The notes: a model not told the origin generated them from the letters alone. 22,642 nt of DNA from Conidiobolus incongruus B7586 (GCA_000697335.1 JNEM01014928.1:1-22642); one strand, 5' to 3'. Positions 1-10,685 are shown, counted from the first letter of the stretch. Numbers and translations: made by a program.

Positions 1-1
1 T

Positions 2-163
2 GATTATAACCTATGTGATTATAATTGCTTTAGGCAATTAAAAAACCAGCTTGCAGGAAAGAAAATTTCTACAGGAAAATTTAATTGGTTTGTAAAACAT
101 CAAATTTCAGTCTTTAATAAAAAGAACTGTTTTTTAGGTGTTAGAAGTTTGCTAAAAGTATAG
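2..163 (+). CDS. Possible C-terminal end of an unrecognised gene, cut by the window edge
   Basis: A reading frame is open from base 2 to a TAG at 161-163, 53 codons. In DNA this AT-rich such a run is uncommon by chance, though not impossible. The stretch is less AT-biased than the sequence after it. The peptide is basic, with four cysteines and aromatic residues (a segment GKFNWFVKHQ near the middle), and no family was recognised. A TTTAG at 29-33 could be a splice acceptor, in which case only the part after it would be coding. The start and any domain lie outside the window. It could also be a chance open frame. Confidence 0.35.
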   Translation, partial: DYNLCDYNCFRQLKNQLAGKKISTGKFNWFVKHQISVFNKKNCFLGVRSLLKV

Positions 164-2144
164 CAAAAAGTTATTAATAATAAAAGAAACTATTAAATTT
201 ATTTTATATATTTATTTTTATATATCATATATTCAAATGTTTATTTATTTTTAATTGCAAAAAATTCCCATTATTAAAAATGCAGAGTAATAGCATAATA
301 TCCTATTTGAATAAAATAAATTTTACAATTGTAATTACTTTAATGGGTATACTGAAATTCAATAATAATATTTTAACATATCAATAATGAAATATATGAA
401 AGAGACTATATCTGATATATATAAATCAGCTATTACTCTGCAAAAAACATCATAGATCTTTTCAAAAATTGAATACATAATTGGATTCATAAAATTATTA
501 GAATCAATTTTTAATATTTTTGATTGAGTTATTTTCCAATATAGAAAATACTGATTAGAAGTTAAAGTTTTAGTTTAGTGATATGGTTTAGCCATGTTAC
601 GAAGTTTGGTATAGATATAAGAGCGATATCTTAGATGATAAATAATTTCTTATATTGAAATATTAAAATTAAATAAAATTTTTTTAATACAATTGTTAAT
701 CTATCACATTGTATAACTTTTGTACTTATTGAAAATATTAAACATATTATAATGTGAATAAAGATAAATTAAGATATAAAATGATGGATATAAAACAATA
801 CGCCAAAGTACGTAATCTTAAATTTAAGCGATATTAAAAAATAATTCAAAAATATTATTTTAACTCAGGTCAAAATTGGCATTTTGGTTCAACTTTTTAA
901 TATTATCCAAATTAAATCAAGTCATAATGAAAAGGAGCCATTTTGGTGATTAATTAATTTATAGGAAGTTGGCATTTTTGGTAATTTGAAATTCAGAATA
1001 ATTACCTATTGAACTAGTTTGAATTGTTCTTTTATGACTTGGATCTTCAATGATTGTCCTTTGCTGATTTTGATACTTAATATGATTTGCTCAAATTCGT
1101 TGAATTGACTTTTTTAAAACGTTCACCGTTGGTTTAGTTTAACTCTTTAAGAGTTACCGAATATAGGAAATTGATCATTTTCTATTTAATATCTTAAAAT
1201 TACTATTCATTTTATTATATTTAATAAAATTAAGTGGTGTTAATATATATTAGCATTATAATATTTTGTTATTGACTACATTTCATATTAAATAGTATAG
1301 TTTGACTTAAAATTTGATACATAGTATTAAAATGATGTGATGTTTATTAAAAATACAATCTGATTAGGACTTAACTACATTTTAATAGAATATAAGGATA
1401 TGCAATAATCATGATTTAGCGAATAAAGCTAAGAATTATGATCTATGTATCAATAAAAATCACAGTTAATTTGCTGAAGTTCACGTGGAATGGATTAGCC
1501 CAAGTAGCAACTTAAAACAAGAGAATAAATATGCATTGATTTAATAAAGTATGAGAATATTTATATCAATATTAGATAAAACATTTCATAATATAATTAC
1601 TAAGTTCTATTATATCTTCAGCGAGAAATGATTAGAAAAACATCGCCAATATCAAAATATTGAACATATCGTTTGATAAATACAAATCAATGGAAATGAT
1701 ATAGAGTGTATTCCTATGCTCGAAATATATCAAGCCTTAAAAAATAAATATATGCAGAATTCAATCGGATAATTGAATAATGAATTATTTGTAATATACA
1801 TTTTATATTATGTTTACAAATAAGAATTAATCTTCAATTTAAAGTGTAATCATTGGATATTCCATAATGGTGTAAATTATACAAAATAGGATAAAGATTT
1901 ACATTGAATCCAGTACAGTAATATTGAAACATGATCCTAAATGTTAAATTAACTCAATTGTCAGAGTAAATCAACCTAAGTTTGAGCACTGGTATATGAG
2001 CGTATCAAACTTCGGAATGAAATTTTGACATGGTTCAATGTAATGGCTTCTGTTTTGGCATATGGATAATCCATTCATGTTTGGCTTAATTAGTCAAATT
2101 CTGAACTTAGTTAATGTTACATCGATAGTTCTGATACTTAGGAG
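164..2144. other. Gene-free AT-rich stretch
   Basis: No convincing coding exon was found on either strand. The first 650 bases are very AT-rich. From about 850 to 1150 and again from 1980 to 2140 the base composition is more balanced, the latter just before the promoter of the next gene. Three copies of a motif resembling (G/C)CATTTTTGGT lie at 878-888, 937-947 and 971-982. No tRNA, transposon ends or long repeats were noticed. Confidence 0.6.
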
Positions 2145-2153
2145 TATAAATAG
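2145..2153 (+). promoter_or_regulatory. TATA-box-like element
   Basis: TATAAATAG stands in a locally less AT-rich context, 65 bases before the ATG at 2210. Position and neighbourhood suit a TATA box for the small gene that follows. TATA-like strings are frequent in this AT-rich DNA, so the call rests mainly on the context. Confidence 0.45.
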
Positions 2154-2209
2154 GACTTAATCTCTCATCATCCCTTAGGTATATTTATTTGATTTGTTGA
2201 TTAGTAAGT

Positions 2210-2620
2210 ATGAGAGGTACTTTGACTGGAACTGTGATAGATATTACCATAGACAAGGATGAATTGGATTTCTACAGATGCCAATTGATTTTGATGACCC
2301 CTAATAAAGAATTCCCTGGTTTAGTATTAAAAACAAGATGCATCTTTTATAATCCCTTTGGCCAGAACTTTGGTCCAAGTATAGAATGTATATTACACAA
2401 ATTCAACCAACCTGATTACAATAAACCCATCAAAATCAAAGTACATGGGACAATACATCAACTTGATCATGGCTTCCCAGAACTCCAGGTTGAATGGTGT
2501 GTGATGGATGTCGACTGGATCGAAACCAAGTGGTTTGGAAGCACAAATAAGATGATTGCTGATTCCTATTATTTAAAACAAGATAGAATAATCCAAGCTA
2601 CAGAGCAAAGAGTTCAATAA
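2210..2620 (+). CDS. Small unrecognised protein, 136 aa, possibly OB-fold-like
   Basis: An intronless frame runs from ATG 2210 to a TAA at 2618-2620. Codon use is clearly less AT-biased than the flanks and it has its own TATA-like element upstream, so it is probably a real gene. The protein is rich in alternating hydrophobic and charged residues typical of beta strands: an N-terminal strand pair (GTLTGTVIDITI), a central CIFYNPFGQNFGP loop, and a later segment IKIKVHGTIHQLDHGFPELQ followed by a strand ending in VDWIE. This order of strands resembles a single OB fold, but no family signature or catalytic motif is visible. There is no signal peptide or membrane segment. The C-terminus from about residue 108 looks helical. 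Function unknown; the OB-fold idea is an inference from strand pattern only. Confidence 0.7.
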   Translation: MRGTLTGTVIDITIDKDELDFYRCQLILMTPNKEFPGLVLKTRCIFYNPFGQNFGPSIECILHKFNQPDYNKPIKIKVHGTIHQLDHGFPELQVEWCVMDVDWIETKWFGSTNKMIADSYYLKQDRIIQATEQRVQ

Positions 2621-2792
2621 TTTATTAATTATAACTTATACATATATATTTAATGAATATAAATAAATATGTCTTTGGATAAAATATTATAATATAGATA
2701 TTAAAAATGAAATATAATTAAACAATAAAATAAATATTTTTCCCAGTAATATTTATAAATTTAAAATAGTTATTCTAGCTATATTCTTATCA

Positions 2793-2837
<45 letters not shown>

Positions 2838-3445
2838 GTAAATCAACCTTTAATTGCTCATCTTAACATACAACTTTTTTTTCATTTTTAAATGATAATT
2901 GTTTTTCAATCTTATCACATTCAAATAATGTAGTGTAATCTATGTTTTTGATTTTTATCGTTTGAATGATATCAAAATTTTTATTATGATACCAATATAT
3001 GTTCAGTAATTATGTTATTGATGATTTCATACCTTTGTATAAAAAATATGAATTTAAAAAGTATTATTTATTTAAATCTTTTAGCAAAATAGTTGATAAT
3101 TCCAACTTTTAATAAAATTTAAACATTCTACTTTTTGACTTCACTATATATTTCGTTATATAAGATATAGTCATTCATAATGCATATATATCCAAATAAA
3201 TATTTAAAATATTCGACTATATTGTAAGATAGAGGTCGGAAAATAGATTATGATATTAAATCTTATTTTTTATTATTAACTAAATTAAATATTCAAATTT
3301 TCAAAAGATGAAGTGAAATACTAAACCAATAAATATATCATGAGTCAACCCAGTGAATAGAAATAAGTAAATTTTATCGAGGAAAGTACAAGATTAGTTT
3401 AGGTATATCCACCTAGACTAAATCATTCCTGTTTAATGATATTAT
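2621..3445. other. Intergenic 3' region between convergent genes
   Basis: This stretch separates the 3' end of the small gene (+) from that of BRO1 (-). It is AT-rich, holds a TA microsatellite and shows no coding signal. Poly(A) signals for both genes should lie here, but AATAAA-like strings are too common to pick one. Confidence 0.6.
2798..2835. repeat. (TA)n microsatellite
   Basis: About 19 uninterrupted TA units lie in the intergenic space between two convergent genes. Confidence 0.95.
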
Positions 3446-6416
3446 TTAGTAAGGGGGGCGATATTGGCCATGTGAAGGGGGAGGTGGAGGTGGACGATGA
3501 GAATAAGCAGAATAAGGATCATGTGGTGCTTGGGGTCGTTGTTGAGGCTGATATGAATGGTATGGTTGATGAGGAGCATGAGGAGGGTGCTGATAATACT
3601 GCTGAGGAGGGGGTTGTGAATGAGAAGGAGCCTGATATTGATAATAAGGTTGATAATTTGATTGTTGAGGATAAGGTGATTGGCCTGGTTGAGGAATTGG
3701 TGCAGGATTATAACCTGGATAGGAGGTGGTGTGAGAATTGTGCTGAGCTGAGTGTTGTTGTAGTTGAGTGGCATCAAAAGGGTCATAGGATTGAGGAGTG
3801 TATGGAGTGCTAGATGTAGGTGGAATGAGAGGTGCAGATGGCATGGGTGGTGCGGATTGAGTCGCTGGAGGTGTTGAGCGAGTATCTGGTGTATAAACAC
3901 CACTAATATTCATTCGTTGGAACTGATCTGTAAGAGATTGATGAGGAATATTTGATGAATAAATATTAGTTGGATCGCTAACAGGCTGAGATGAAATCAT
4001 TGAAGAAAGTGCCGCATGGTTAATATTAACTTTCTCCTTTTTGATATTTTCAAGAATACGATTGCGTTCTCGAGTCCTTTCCTCAACAAACTGAGTAACA
4101 CTAATGTTGAGCTTTTGTATCTTTGATGATAGCCGATCATAAAAATCTGAAGCTTGATTAGCACCTGATCGTATTTCTTCATAAGATGAAGCAGCTTTTT
4201 TCAAAGTAGCAACAAGCCCATCTCTTGCTTTTTGAACACTGTCCCATTTAGTTTGTATTTTACGAGCTTCATCACTAGCCATCAATTGCTTATAATGACT
4301 CGTGAGCTCTTGAAGCATAGCTTGTTGATGATGAATCGTTGTGGTGATTTTATTTTGGAAGGGGCGGAACTTTTCTAATTCTGAGGCAAAAACCTGTGAT
4401 TCAACATTGCTCTTTTGATTTAAAACTAGAATATGAGATATATCGTCTTCGTGTGTCTGTTTTTTTAAATTGGTGAGCAATTCATTACGCTCTTTCTTCA
4501 ATTGGTTTAATTTATAAATGCTTTCGCGCACAAGTTCAACAAGTGCAGATATTGAAACATTTGATGATTGATCATCTATGATATTTGCTGTGTGAGAAGG
4601 ATCCGAACCTGTGGTGGTAGCTGCCATTTCTGCAAACAGAGTCTCTAATTGATCAGAATCTGGACCTTGGCTCAAGGCAGATATATACCTTTCGTGATGT
4701 TGATATTGTCTCAAAATGTTGGCATCTGTTTGATGAGCTTGAGCTAAAACATTACGGTGGTTGGATATTTCTTGACGAAGAGGAGAAGCAGAGGCAGATG
4801 AAGAAGATTGTGTCCATAGGTCTTGGTATTGGCTCCTAAGCTTTTCGTATTGGTGAGATTCATCTAAAAGGCTATCTGAACAGATATCTAAAATTTTTGA
4901 TAACTCAGAGCTTGATGCTTTGATTTTATGGATTAATTGACTCAAAGGTTGTTCGGAATCACTAATGTAAATAACACCAGCAAGGTCTTTGATTTCGGAA
5001 GGAGGTGTTACTAGCTTCTGCACATCGTTAATGTTGGAATTAGTAAAAGATTTGAATTTTTCTAAACTATGCGGAAGCTCCATATAGGACAGAGCAGAGT
5101 CTAACTCAACATCAGCTTCTTCAATTCTTTCTGATTCCTGTCTAACTAATTTAGCTTTTTCCTCAGAGTAAAGTGATTCCGATTCGTGGACTGACATTGG
5201 TACAAGGCGAGAGAATATATCGGGACCAACAAGTTTCGCAGCCTCAGCTTGAGGATAAAGTTCATTAAGTGGAATGGCTTTGGCAGCGCCTAACTTTTCA
5301 ATTGGAGCCAAAACGTCGATTTTTGGTACAAGCTCATGGTAAATCAGATCATTTTCTTTAATAGAAGAGTTCATCTTTTCCAAAGTTACTTGATGAAGTG
5401 AATGTAAAATAGTTTCGAGCTGGTTTCCGCAGTCAGGAGAGAAATTGGAAATTTCTGAAGCACTTTGGATTCGATTAAAAGTAGAAGCATGTTTCCAAGC
5501 TTCTTTGGCAATTGACTCAGCATTAGTAAATCTAGCAACTGCTTCACCATATTTGGTGTCGGCCTCTAGACTAAGTCCTCTGTGGTATTGAGCCAAGGCA
5601 TCATAGTATTTAGACTTGATAACGCATAAGCTGTAATACATTTTAGAAAACAGAGTTTTAGCAAGACCATCCATGAGATTCTCAGTTAAGGTTCCGTATC
5701 TATATGAGCAATCAGATGCTAATTTGGAAATCAATGAATTTTTCTTCTTTTCTTGAATGCTCTTTTGAACAAAACATTCTTGAGCTTGGGCTAACATTAA
5801 ATTGGACAACAACTTGACTACTTCGCGGTTCAGATCAGGACTAGGAGCATGAAGAAAGTTGTCATTAATGAATTGATATAAACCTGCTGAAGCTTGGAAG
5901 CAATGGAAGGCTTTTTTCAATCCTTCCTCTTCGTTTCTGTTTTGATTGTTTCCAATATGAGAAAGAACAGAAGCCAAATTGAAGATAACACAAGCTTTCT
6001 CAAATGCTAAAGAATATTGGGAAGTGGGTTTAAATGTAAAAATATCATACCTAAAATGGAAACATTAGACAAGAATATTGAACTCAGAATTGAATAACTT
6101 ACCAAGTGAATTTAATTTTTAAATTTGATTCATTGACAACAAATCTCAATTCTAATAAATCTAGTTGACCATAGTAACGGAATAGTAAGTCTCTACCAGT
6201 GTTATCCTTGCCACCGCCTGTAATATCTTGTCTCAGCCTATGAAATTGCTGAATTTCGGATTCATAACCAACTGAACTATGTCCATCTGTAGCGGAAGAA
6301 CTTGGATTATCGAGATAAGTTGGATAATTTTGAGCAATATAAGATTTGAGAGGTGTAGCCCAATCTACATCATCTGTTTTTTTGAGAGGGATAGCAACTG
6401 TCGGAAGATAACTCAT
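3446..6416 (-). CDS. BRO1: BRO1/ALIX family protein (ESCRT-associated), 972 aa
   Basis: Model: complement(join(3446..6050, 6103..6416)). The 52-nt intron (6051-6102) has GTAAGT and TTTTAG ends and splits a Trp codon, restoring the conserved FTWYD motif. Family role: Bro1/ALIX proteins act at endosomes, binding ESCRT-III Snf7 through the Bro1 domain and cargo or ubiquitin factors through the V domain during multivesicular body sorting. Visible here: a Bro1 domain over residues 1 to about 390 (DVDWATPLKSY, LAFEKACVIFNLASVL, NDLIYHELVP, SESLYSEEKAKLVRQE), a helical coiled V domain from about 395 to 777, and a Pro/Gln/Tyr-rich tail to the C-terminus. The tail holds a PSAP motif at 842-845. Length suits Bro1 or ALIX. 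PalA/Rim20 shares this architecture, so that paralog cannot be fully excluded. The start is the first ATG before a typical Bro1 N-terminus. Confidence 0.95.
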
Positions 6417-7156
6417 AGCAATTTAAGAATTGGGTATTTTAATAAATGTAAAATGACTGTTTAACCTTGTGAATTGAAAATAATATTGAATAGTGCGAAT
6501 AATTATGGGATAATCATTACATCATTGAACTCAAATGTATTTTTATATTATGATATTTTAAAATTTGGAAATTTCTAATTGAAAAAATAAAATAAATCAA
6601 CATCACTTGATTTTTATCAAAATTCTCAAAAGTTAATATTGGGATATTCAAGGATGGCTAAGATGTGAAAATCATAATTAAGTAAATATAGAGTATATTG
6701 AAATTTCTATAGCACAATAATATGTATAGAATATAACTACTAGATAAAAGTAAGTAATATATCAAATTATAGACTATAACATTATATTGAATGTCTGTAT
6801 AAATTTATTTTAATGTATTGTAATCAGCTTAGTAATATTAAAATTTTGGTTCAATTCGCAATATGATTTAATAATTCCATGACTAATATATCATAAATTT
6901 ATAAAATTTATTAACATCATTTTTTCAAATCAACAAAATTCAATAAATATTACAATCAATAACTTGTTAACATTTTGGTGGTATTTTTTGCTATTGATTT
7001 TTGATCTCATATTATTCATAAATATTTTATATCATCAATTTTTCAAGCAGCTTTAATGATTTCAGTAGTTATCAATCCCATAAAAGAAAATGAAAATGGA
7101 TAATATTAAATTGGATTAGAAATGCAACAAAGATTTTATTACATCATAATTTACAG
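6417..7156. promoter_or_regulatory. Shared upstream region of divergent BRO1 and ZNG1 genes
   Basis: These 740 AT-rich bases contain the promoters of both neighbours, which are transcribed away from each other. No exon was recognised. The last bases before the ZNG1 ATG read TTTACAG, which resembles a splice acceptor, so an intron in the 5' leader is possible but unproven. No clear zinc-response-type site was seen. Confidence 0.5.
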
Positions 7157-8695
7157 ATGAGTCAAGATCATTCTGAAAGATTTCAAGAAAATATCCCTGA
7201 TTTGGTCGATTTTGAAGAGCCAAATGAAGCATCTATCGATCAAGAAGATGTTCAAAAGCCTACTATTTACCAGCCAGATCAACCTATACCAATCACTGTT
7301 GTGACTGGATATCTTGGTTCAGGAAAAACCACTTTATTAAACTATATATTAACTCAAAATCACGGCAAAAAAATTGCCGTCATTTTAAATGAATTTGGAG
7401 ATAGTACTTATGTTCAGAACATATAATATACAATGTTTAACTAGTGTTTAGGTGCTGGGATAGAAAAGAAATCCTTGCAATTGGCAGAGGATGGAGATTT
7501 ATTTGAAGAGTGGTTAGAGCTTAAAAATGGATGTTTATGCTGCTCAGTCAAGTAAATTAAAATATTTTTGTATTAATATAATATTAATAGTTTGATAGGG
7601 ATAGTGGAGTGAAAGCAATTGAAAATTTAGTCCAAAAACGTGGAAGTATTGATTATATTTTACTTGAAACAACAGGTGAAGTTATTTGTTTTATACAATC
7701 ATTAATATTCATGATAGTTTAGGTTTGGCTGATCCTGGTCCAATTATTTCAATGTTCTGGTTGGATGACCAATTGGAAAGCCAAGTTGGGCTCGATGCTG
7801 TAATTACCTTAGTTGATGCTAAATTTGGCTTAGAGGTACTGTTGCTTTTATATAGATTTGAATTTTTATTAAATTTTGTTAGAATCTTAAAACTAAATCT
7901 GGTGAAAACTCAGGTGATGAATCAGTCAGGTACTGGAATCCAACAGATTATATTTGATGATTATCTTATATGAGTATAGACAAGTTGCTCTGGCTGATAA
8001 AATTTTATTAAATAAGGTTGATCTAGTTTCTGAAGAGGAGTTAAATGATATTGAAAATGCTATCAGGTTTGTTCATTTAAATGATTGATTTACTTAAACT
8101 GAACAATATACCATAGATCTATCAACGGTACTGCTCCTATCATTCATACTAGCCATTCACAGTATATATCATTTTCTTTTATCTTATTCGTGATTTAGTA
8201 ACTATTCATTATAGAGTGAATTTGGATCAAATTTTGGATGTAAAGGCATACCAATCTTCGATTGCTCCCAATATCCCTGAATTCGTTTCAAGTAATTCTC
8301 ATCTTAGTGAGGTAACTATTATATTACTTTGTATCCATTGTATCTAAAGCTGTTATTAGATTCAAACAATTTGCTTAAATATTAACAATCCTCTCATTGA
8401 TATCAAAAGATTGGATCAATGGTTACAATTGTTACTTTGGGAAAGAAGGTTGAGCTCAAATGCCAATCTCCCTAATTTAAATGTTTTAAGAACCAAAGGT
8501 GAAATTGAACTTCCTCAAGGCTTTCAGGGATACCAAAGACCATTAGTCGTGGTTCAAGGTGTTCAAGAAATGTTTGAAATCAAAGTGATTGAAAATCCTG
8601 AAGACCATTCTATTCAAAGCAGGGTTATATTAATAGGAAAAGGATTTGATTATAATATCATCTACCAAGATCTTTTGAATTATTTGAATCAATAA
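7157..8695 (+). CDS. ZNG1: Zng1/CBWD-type COG0523 GTPase, zinc metallochaperone, 382 aa
   Basis: Model: join(7157..7403, 7452..7551, 7599..7675, 7723..7835, 7883..7929, 7980..8066, 8117..8161, 8215..8311, 8360..8695). Nine exons are separated by eight GT-AG introns of 47-53 nt, and all phases agree. Eukaryotic Zng1 proteins use GTP hydrolysis to hand zinc to methionine aminopeptidase 1. Visible: Walker [10 protein letters not shown] (51-59), ILNEFGDS, the metal-binding CLCC in GCLCCS (109-114), LLETTGLADPG (about 137-147), a base-specificity NKVD, and a C-terminal CobW_C region with LLLWERR and VQGVQEMF. Length is close to that of human CBWD1. N-terminal IPDLV (13-17) sits where the human protein has a CPELVPI motif for its client, but without the cysteine. 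Three donors begin GTACT rather than GTAAG. Divergent from BRO1, convergent with the zinc-knuckle gene. Confidence 0.94.
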
Positions 8696-9147
8696 ATGTT
8701 AGATCTTCATTTTTATGATATGCGCCATGTGTTTAATATATTGGTAGGAAAATATGCAATCAACATACCGTACTCTAGGTAACAACTTTTTAGATTTTAA
8801 AGTACGAAAAAGTAAAAACAACTATGAAAAATAAACAATGAATAAATAACAAAAATATTAACAATTTTATAAATTCAAAATAAAAACACAAAATCATCGT
8901 TTATTAAGTTGTGAGACATGGTTGATTAAGCTCAATACTAACAAGTATTGAAAAAAATCATAACCAGTCCATCACAGAGTGGACTCGTATACTTGCTGAA
9001 GTTTATAAATTAAGCATAGTAAATAACCCAAAACGAAACAAAACTATAGAATAACAATTAAATGGGCTAAAATTAGGAATGGTAAATCATTTGATTGAAT
9101 AATTAATCAATAATACACCTGCTGCTTTGTTTTATCAATGTGTCATT
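8696..9147. other. Intergenic region between convergent ZNG1 and zinc-knuckle genes
   Basis: This AT-rich stretch should hold the 3' ends of both transcripts. The only marked structure is a cluster of inverted repeats at 8933-8995, listed separately. No coding signal was found. Confidence 0.55.
8933..8995. repeat. Cluster of nested and alternative inverted repeats
   Basis: CAATACT (8933-8939) can pair with AGTATTG (8944-8950). CAAGTAT (8942-8948) can instead pair with ATACTTG (8989-8995), enclosing AGTCCA (8966-8971) and TGGACT (8980-8985), which form an inner hairpin. Read on the minus strand, a run of seven T lies between the inner hairpin and the CAATACT/AGTATTG hairpin. The structure is in the downstream sequence of both convergent genes, so it may be a 3' UTR element, a termination-related fold or a small RNA. 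It matches no RNA family that I recognise. Confidence 0.4.
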
Positions 9148-10685
9148 CTAAAATCGATTATGTCCATTGTATCTGATATGCTGACGATTTGAGTTGTTGT
9201 AATTTCCATTCTACAAAATGTCTAAGATTTAGAAAAACTAATATTTTTAATATATTACCTGATAATTATAATTTCTATTGCCCTAAACACATCAAATGGT
9301 TAATATAGATGAAACTTAACAAATTAATATAAAATAAAAAATCGATTAATTACGCGATAATTTTGAGTATATAACTCTTCTCTATAAGAGTTGTTTTTGC
9401 GATAGCCAAAATTGTCATTTCTAACTCTTGGATCTCTATTCACACGGCTGGAATAACTACTGAATCTGCTGTTATAGCTATCTCTGTAATTGTTATAATT
9501 GGCATAAGGTCTATCATTGCGCTGTCCGCGATTGTAGTCTCTTCTATCATCTTGGCGTCCATCTCTTGTTTGCATATTTCTAATAGAAGATCGATTGTTA
9601 TCTGATTCTTTTCTAGATGAGCATGTAGATCCATCATGTCCTTTCATACCACAACTATAACAGAAGACAGGACCCGGATTGGGTATCCTCTATTGAGATA
9701 TTAGTATTATACCAGATATTTTATAATATAACTTACCTTATTCCTAGGATTGAATTTGTAATCCTTCCATAAATGAGAGCAGTTTCGCAAACCGTGATTT
9801 CCAGTATTACAAATAGTGCAATATTTCAAAATATCTTCTCTCCATGTCTAAAATAATGTTATTGAAAGGTTCACAATGGAAAATATTTGGTACTTGCCCT
9901 GGGAATATGGTTGAACATTTCACGTCCATGTACTTGAAACATGGGGCACTTGGAGAAAATATGCTCTGTACTTTGACATATAAAACAGTATCTCTATAAT
10001 GTGTCAATCATAGAACTGAAGTGATTCTAATTAGTAGAAAACTTACAACTTCACAATTGCGGGAAATATGACCCATTTGACCACAGTTTCTACATTTCTG
10101 ATCATTACCAAAATATCTGTTATTTTCCTATAAAATACTAGAGTTATTAATCTACAAATGAATAATAAAAGAGTGTCATTACAGTAGTTGCTTCCATTAA
10201 CATTGCATCTAAATCTTCATTTATGGTATGAGCTTCAGGTGCTTCATTGGTTAATTCCAAAGTTGGAATATATTCTTCGTTTTCAGAATCAGAGACATAT
10301 TCTACAGATTCATTATCCGAAGTAGTATAGGAATTATATTCATTCTCGTCTTTATCTTGTTCTTCTTCTTTGGGCAATTGATTCAAAGAGTTTGAAGAAT
10401 TAGCATTACTTAATTCTGATTGAATGCTTTCATTGATTTTACTATGACCATTCACACTGCTATGTTTGATATCATTTAAAGTTCTGAACTTATTTTCTAA
10501 AGGTTTAGCAACCGTTGAAACACTATGGTACAGGTGACTTTTTGCTTGCTCTTCCAAATCACTGTCTAAACTAAAATTCAAAATATAATTTAGTATCAAA
10601 ATAGTGTTAAAATTAATATTTATTACCTTCCATTATCTTCACTAAAATCTTGATATAATTGATCTTCTAAATCGTAATCGTCCAT
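9148..10685 (-). CDS. Air1/Air2 (ZCCHC7)-like CCHC zinc-knuckle protein, about 385 aa
   Basis: Preferred model: complement(join(9148..9210, 9259..9282, 9354..9689, 9737..9847, 9898..9993, 10047..10127, 10183..10570, 10627..10685)). Air proteins bind RNA in the nuclear TRAMP complex (with a Trf4/5 poly(A) polymerase and the Mtr4 helicase), marking RNA for exosome decay. Residues 1-149 are acidic and Ser/Glu/Asp-rich. Four CX2CX4HX4C knuckles follow at 161-174, 179-192, 218-231 and 255-268, then an Arg/Asn/Tyr/Asp-rich tail suited to RNA binding. Yeast Air proteins have five knuckles, so one may be absent or degenerate. Intron 9848-9897 appears to start GC rather than GT. The last two small exons (9259-9282 and 9148-9210) are inferred from phase and matching Asn/Tyr/Arg-rich content. 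Without them the frame reads to a stop at 9324-9326, giving 366 aa. Other CCHC proteins remain possible. Confidence 0.82.
9848..9897 (-). other. Candidate GC-AG intron in the zinc-knuckle gene
   Basis: The donor reads AG then GCAAGT and the acceptor TTTTAG. The 50-nt length matches other introns in the window. Only this junction, or an alternative GT donor at 9933 (GTACAT) giving an 86-nt intron, keeps the frame into the third knuckle. The GT at 9893 puts the next exon in a frame with an early stop. GCAAGT is the usual donor of known GC-AG introns. Confidence 0.6.

Noticed and set aside
1370-1520. A somewhat balanced patch considered as an RNA gene.
   Set aside because: No tRNA T-loop, snRNA or snoRNA box pattern could be placed with any confidence.
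3436-3903. Long open frames on both strands over the BRO1 tail (125 codons on plus, 153 in another minus frame).
   Set aside because: They are shadows of the Pro/Gln/Tyr-rich tail of BRO1, whose repetitive codons leave other frames open. The products are low-complexity.
7686-7973. A separate 95-codon frame on the plus strand.
   Set aside because: It reads through introns 3-5 of ZNG1. The spliced exons give the conserved family sequence.
9807-10007. A 66-codon minus frame across knuckle exons of the Air-like gene.
   Set aside because: It is out of frame with the CCHC knuckles and reads through an intron.
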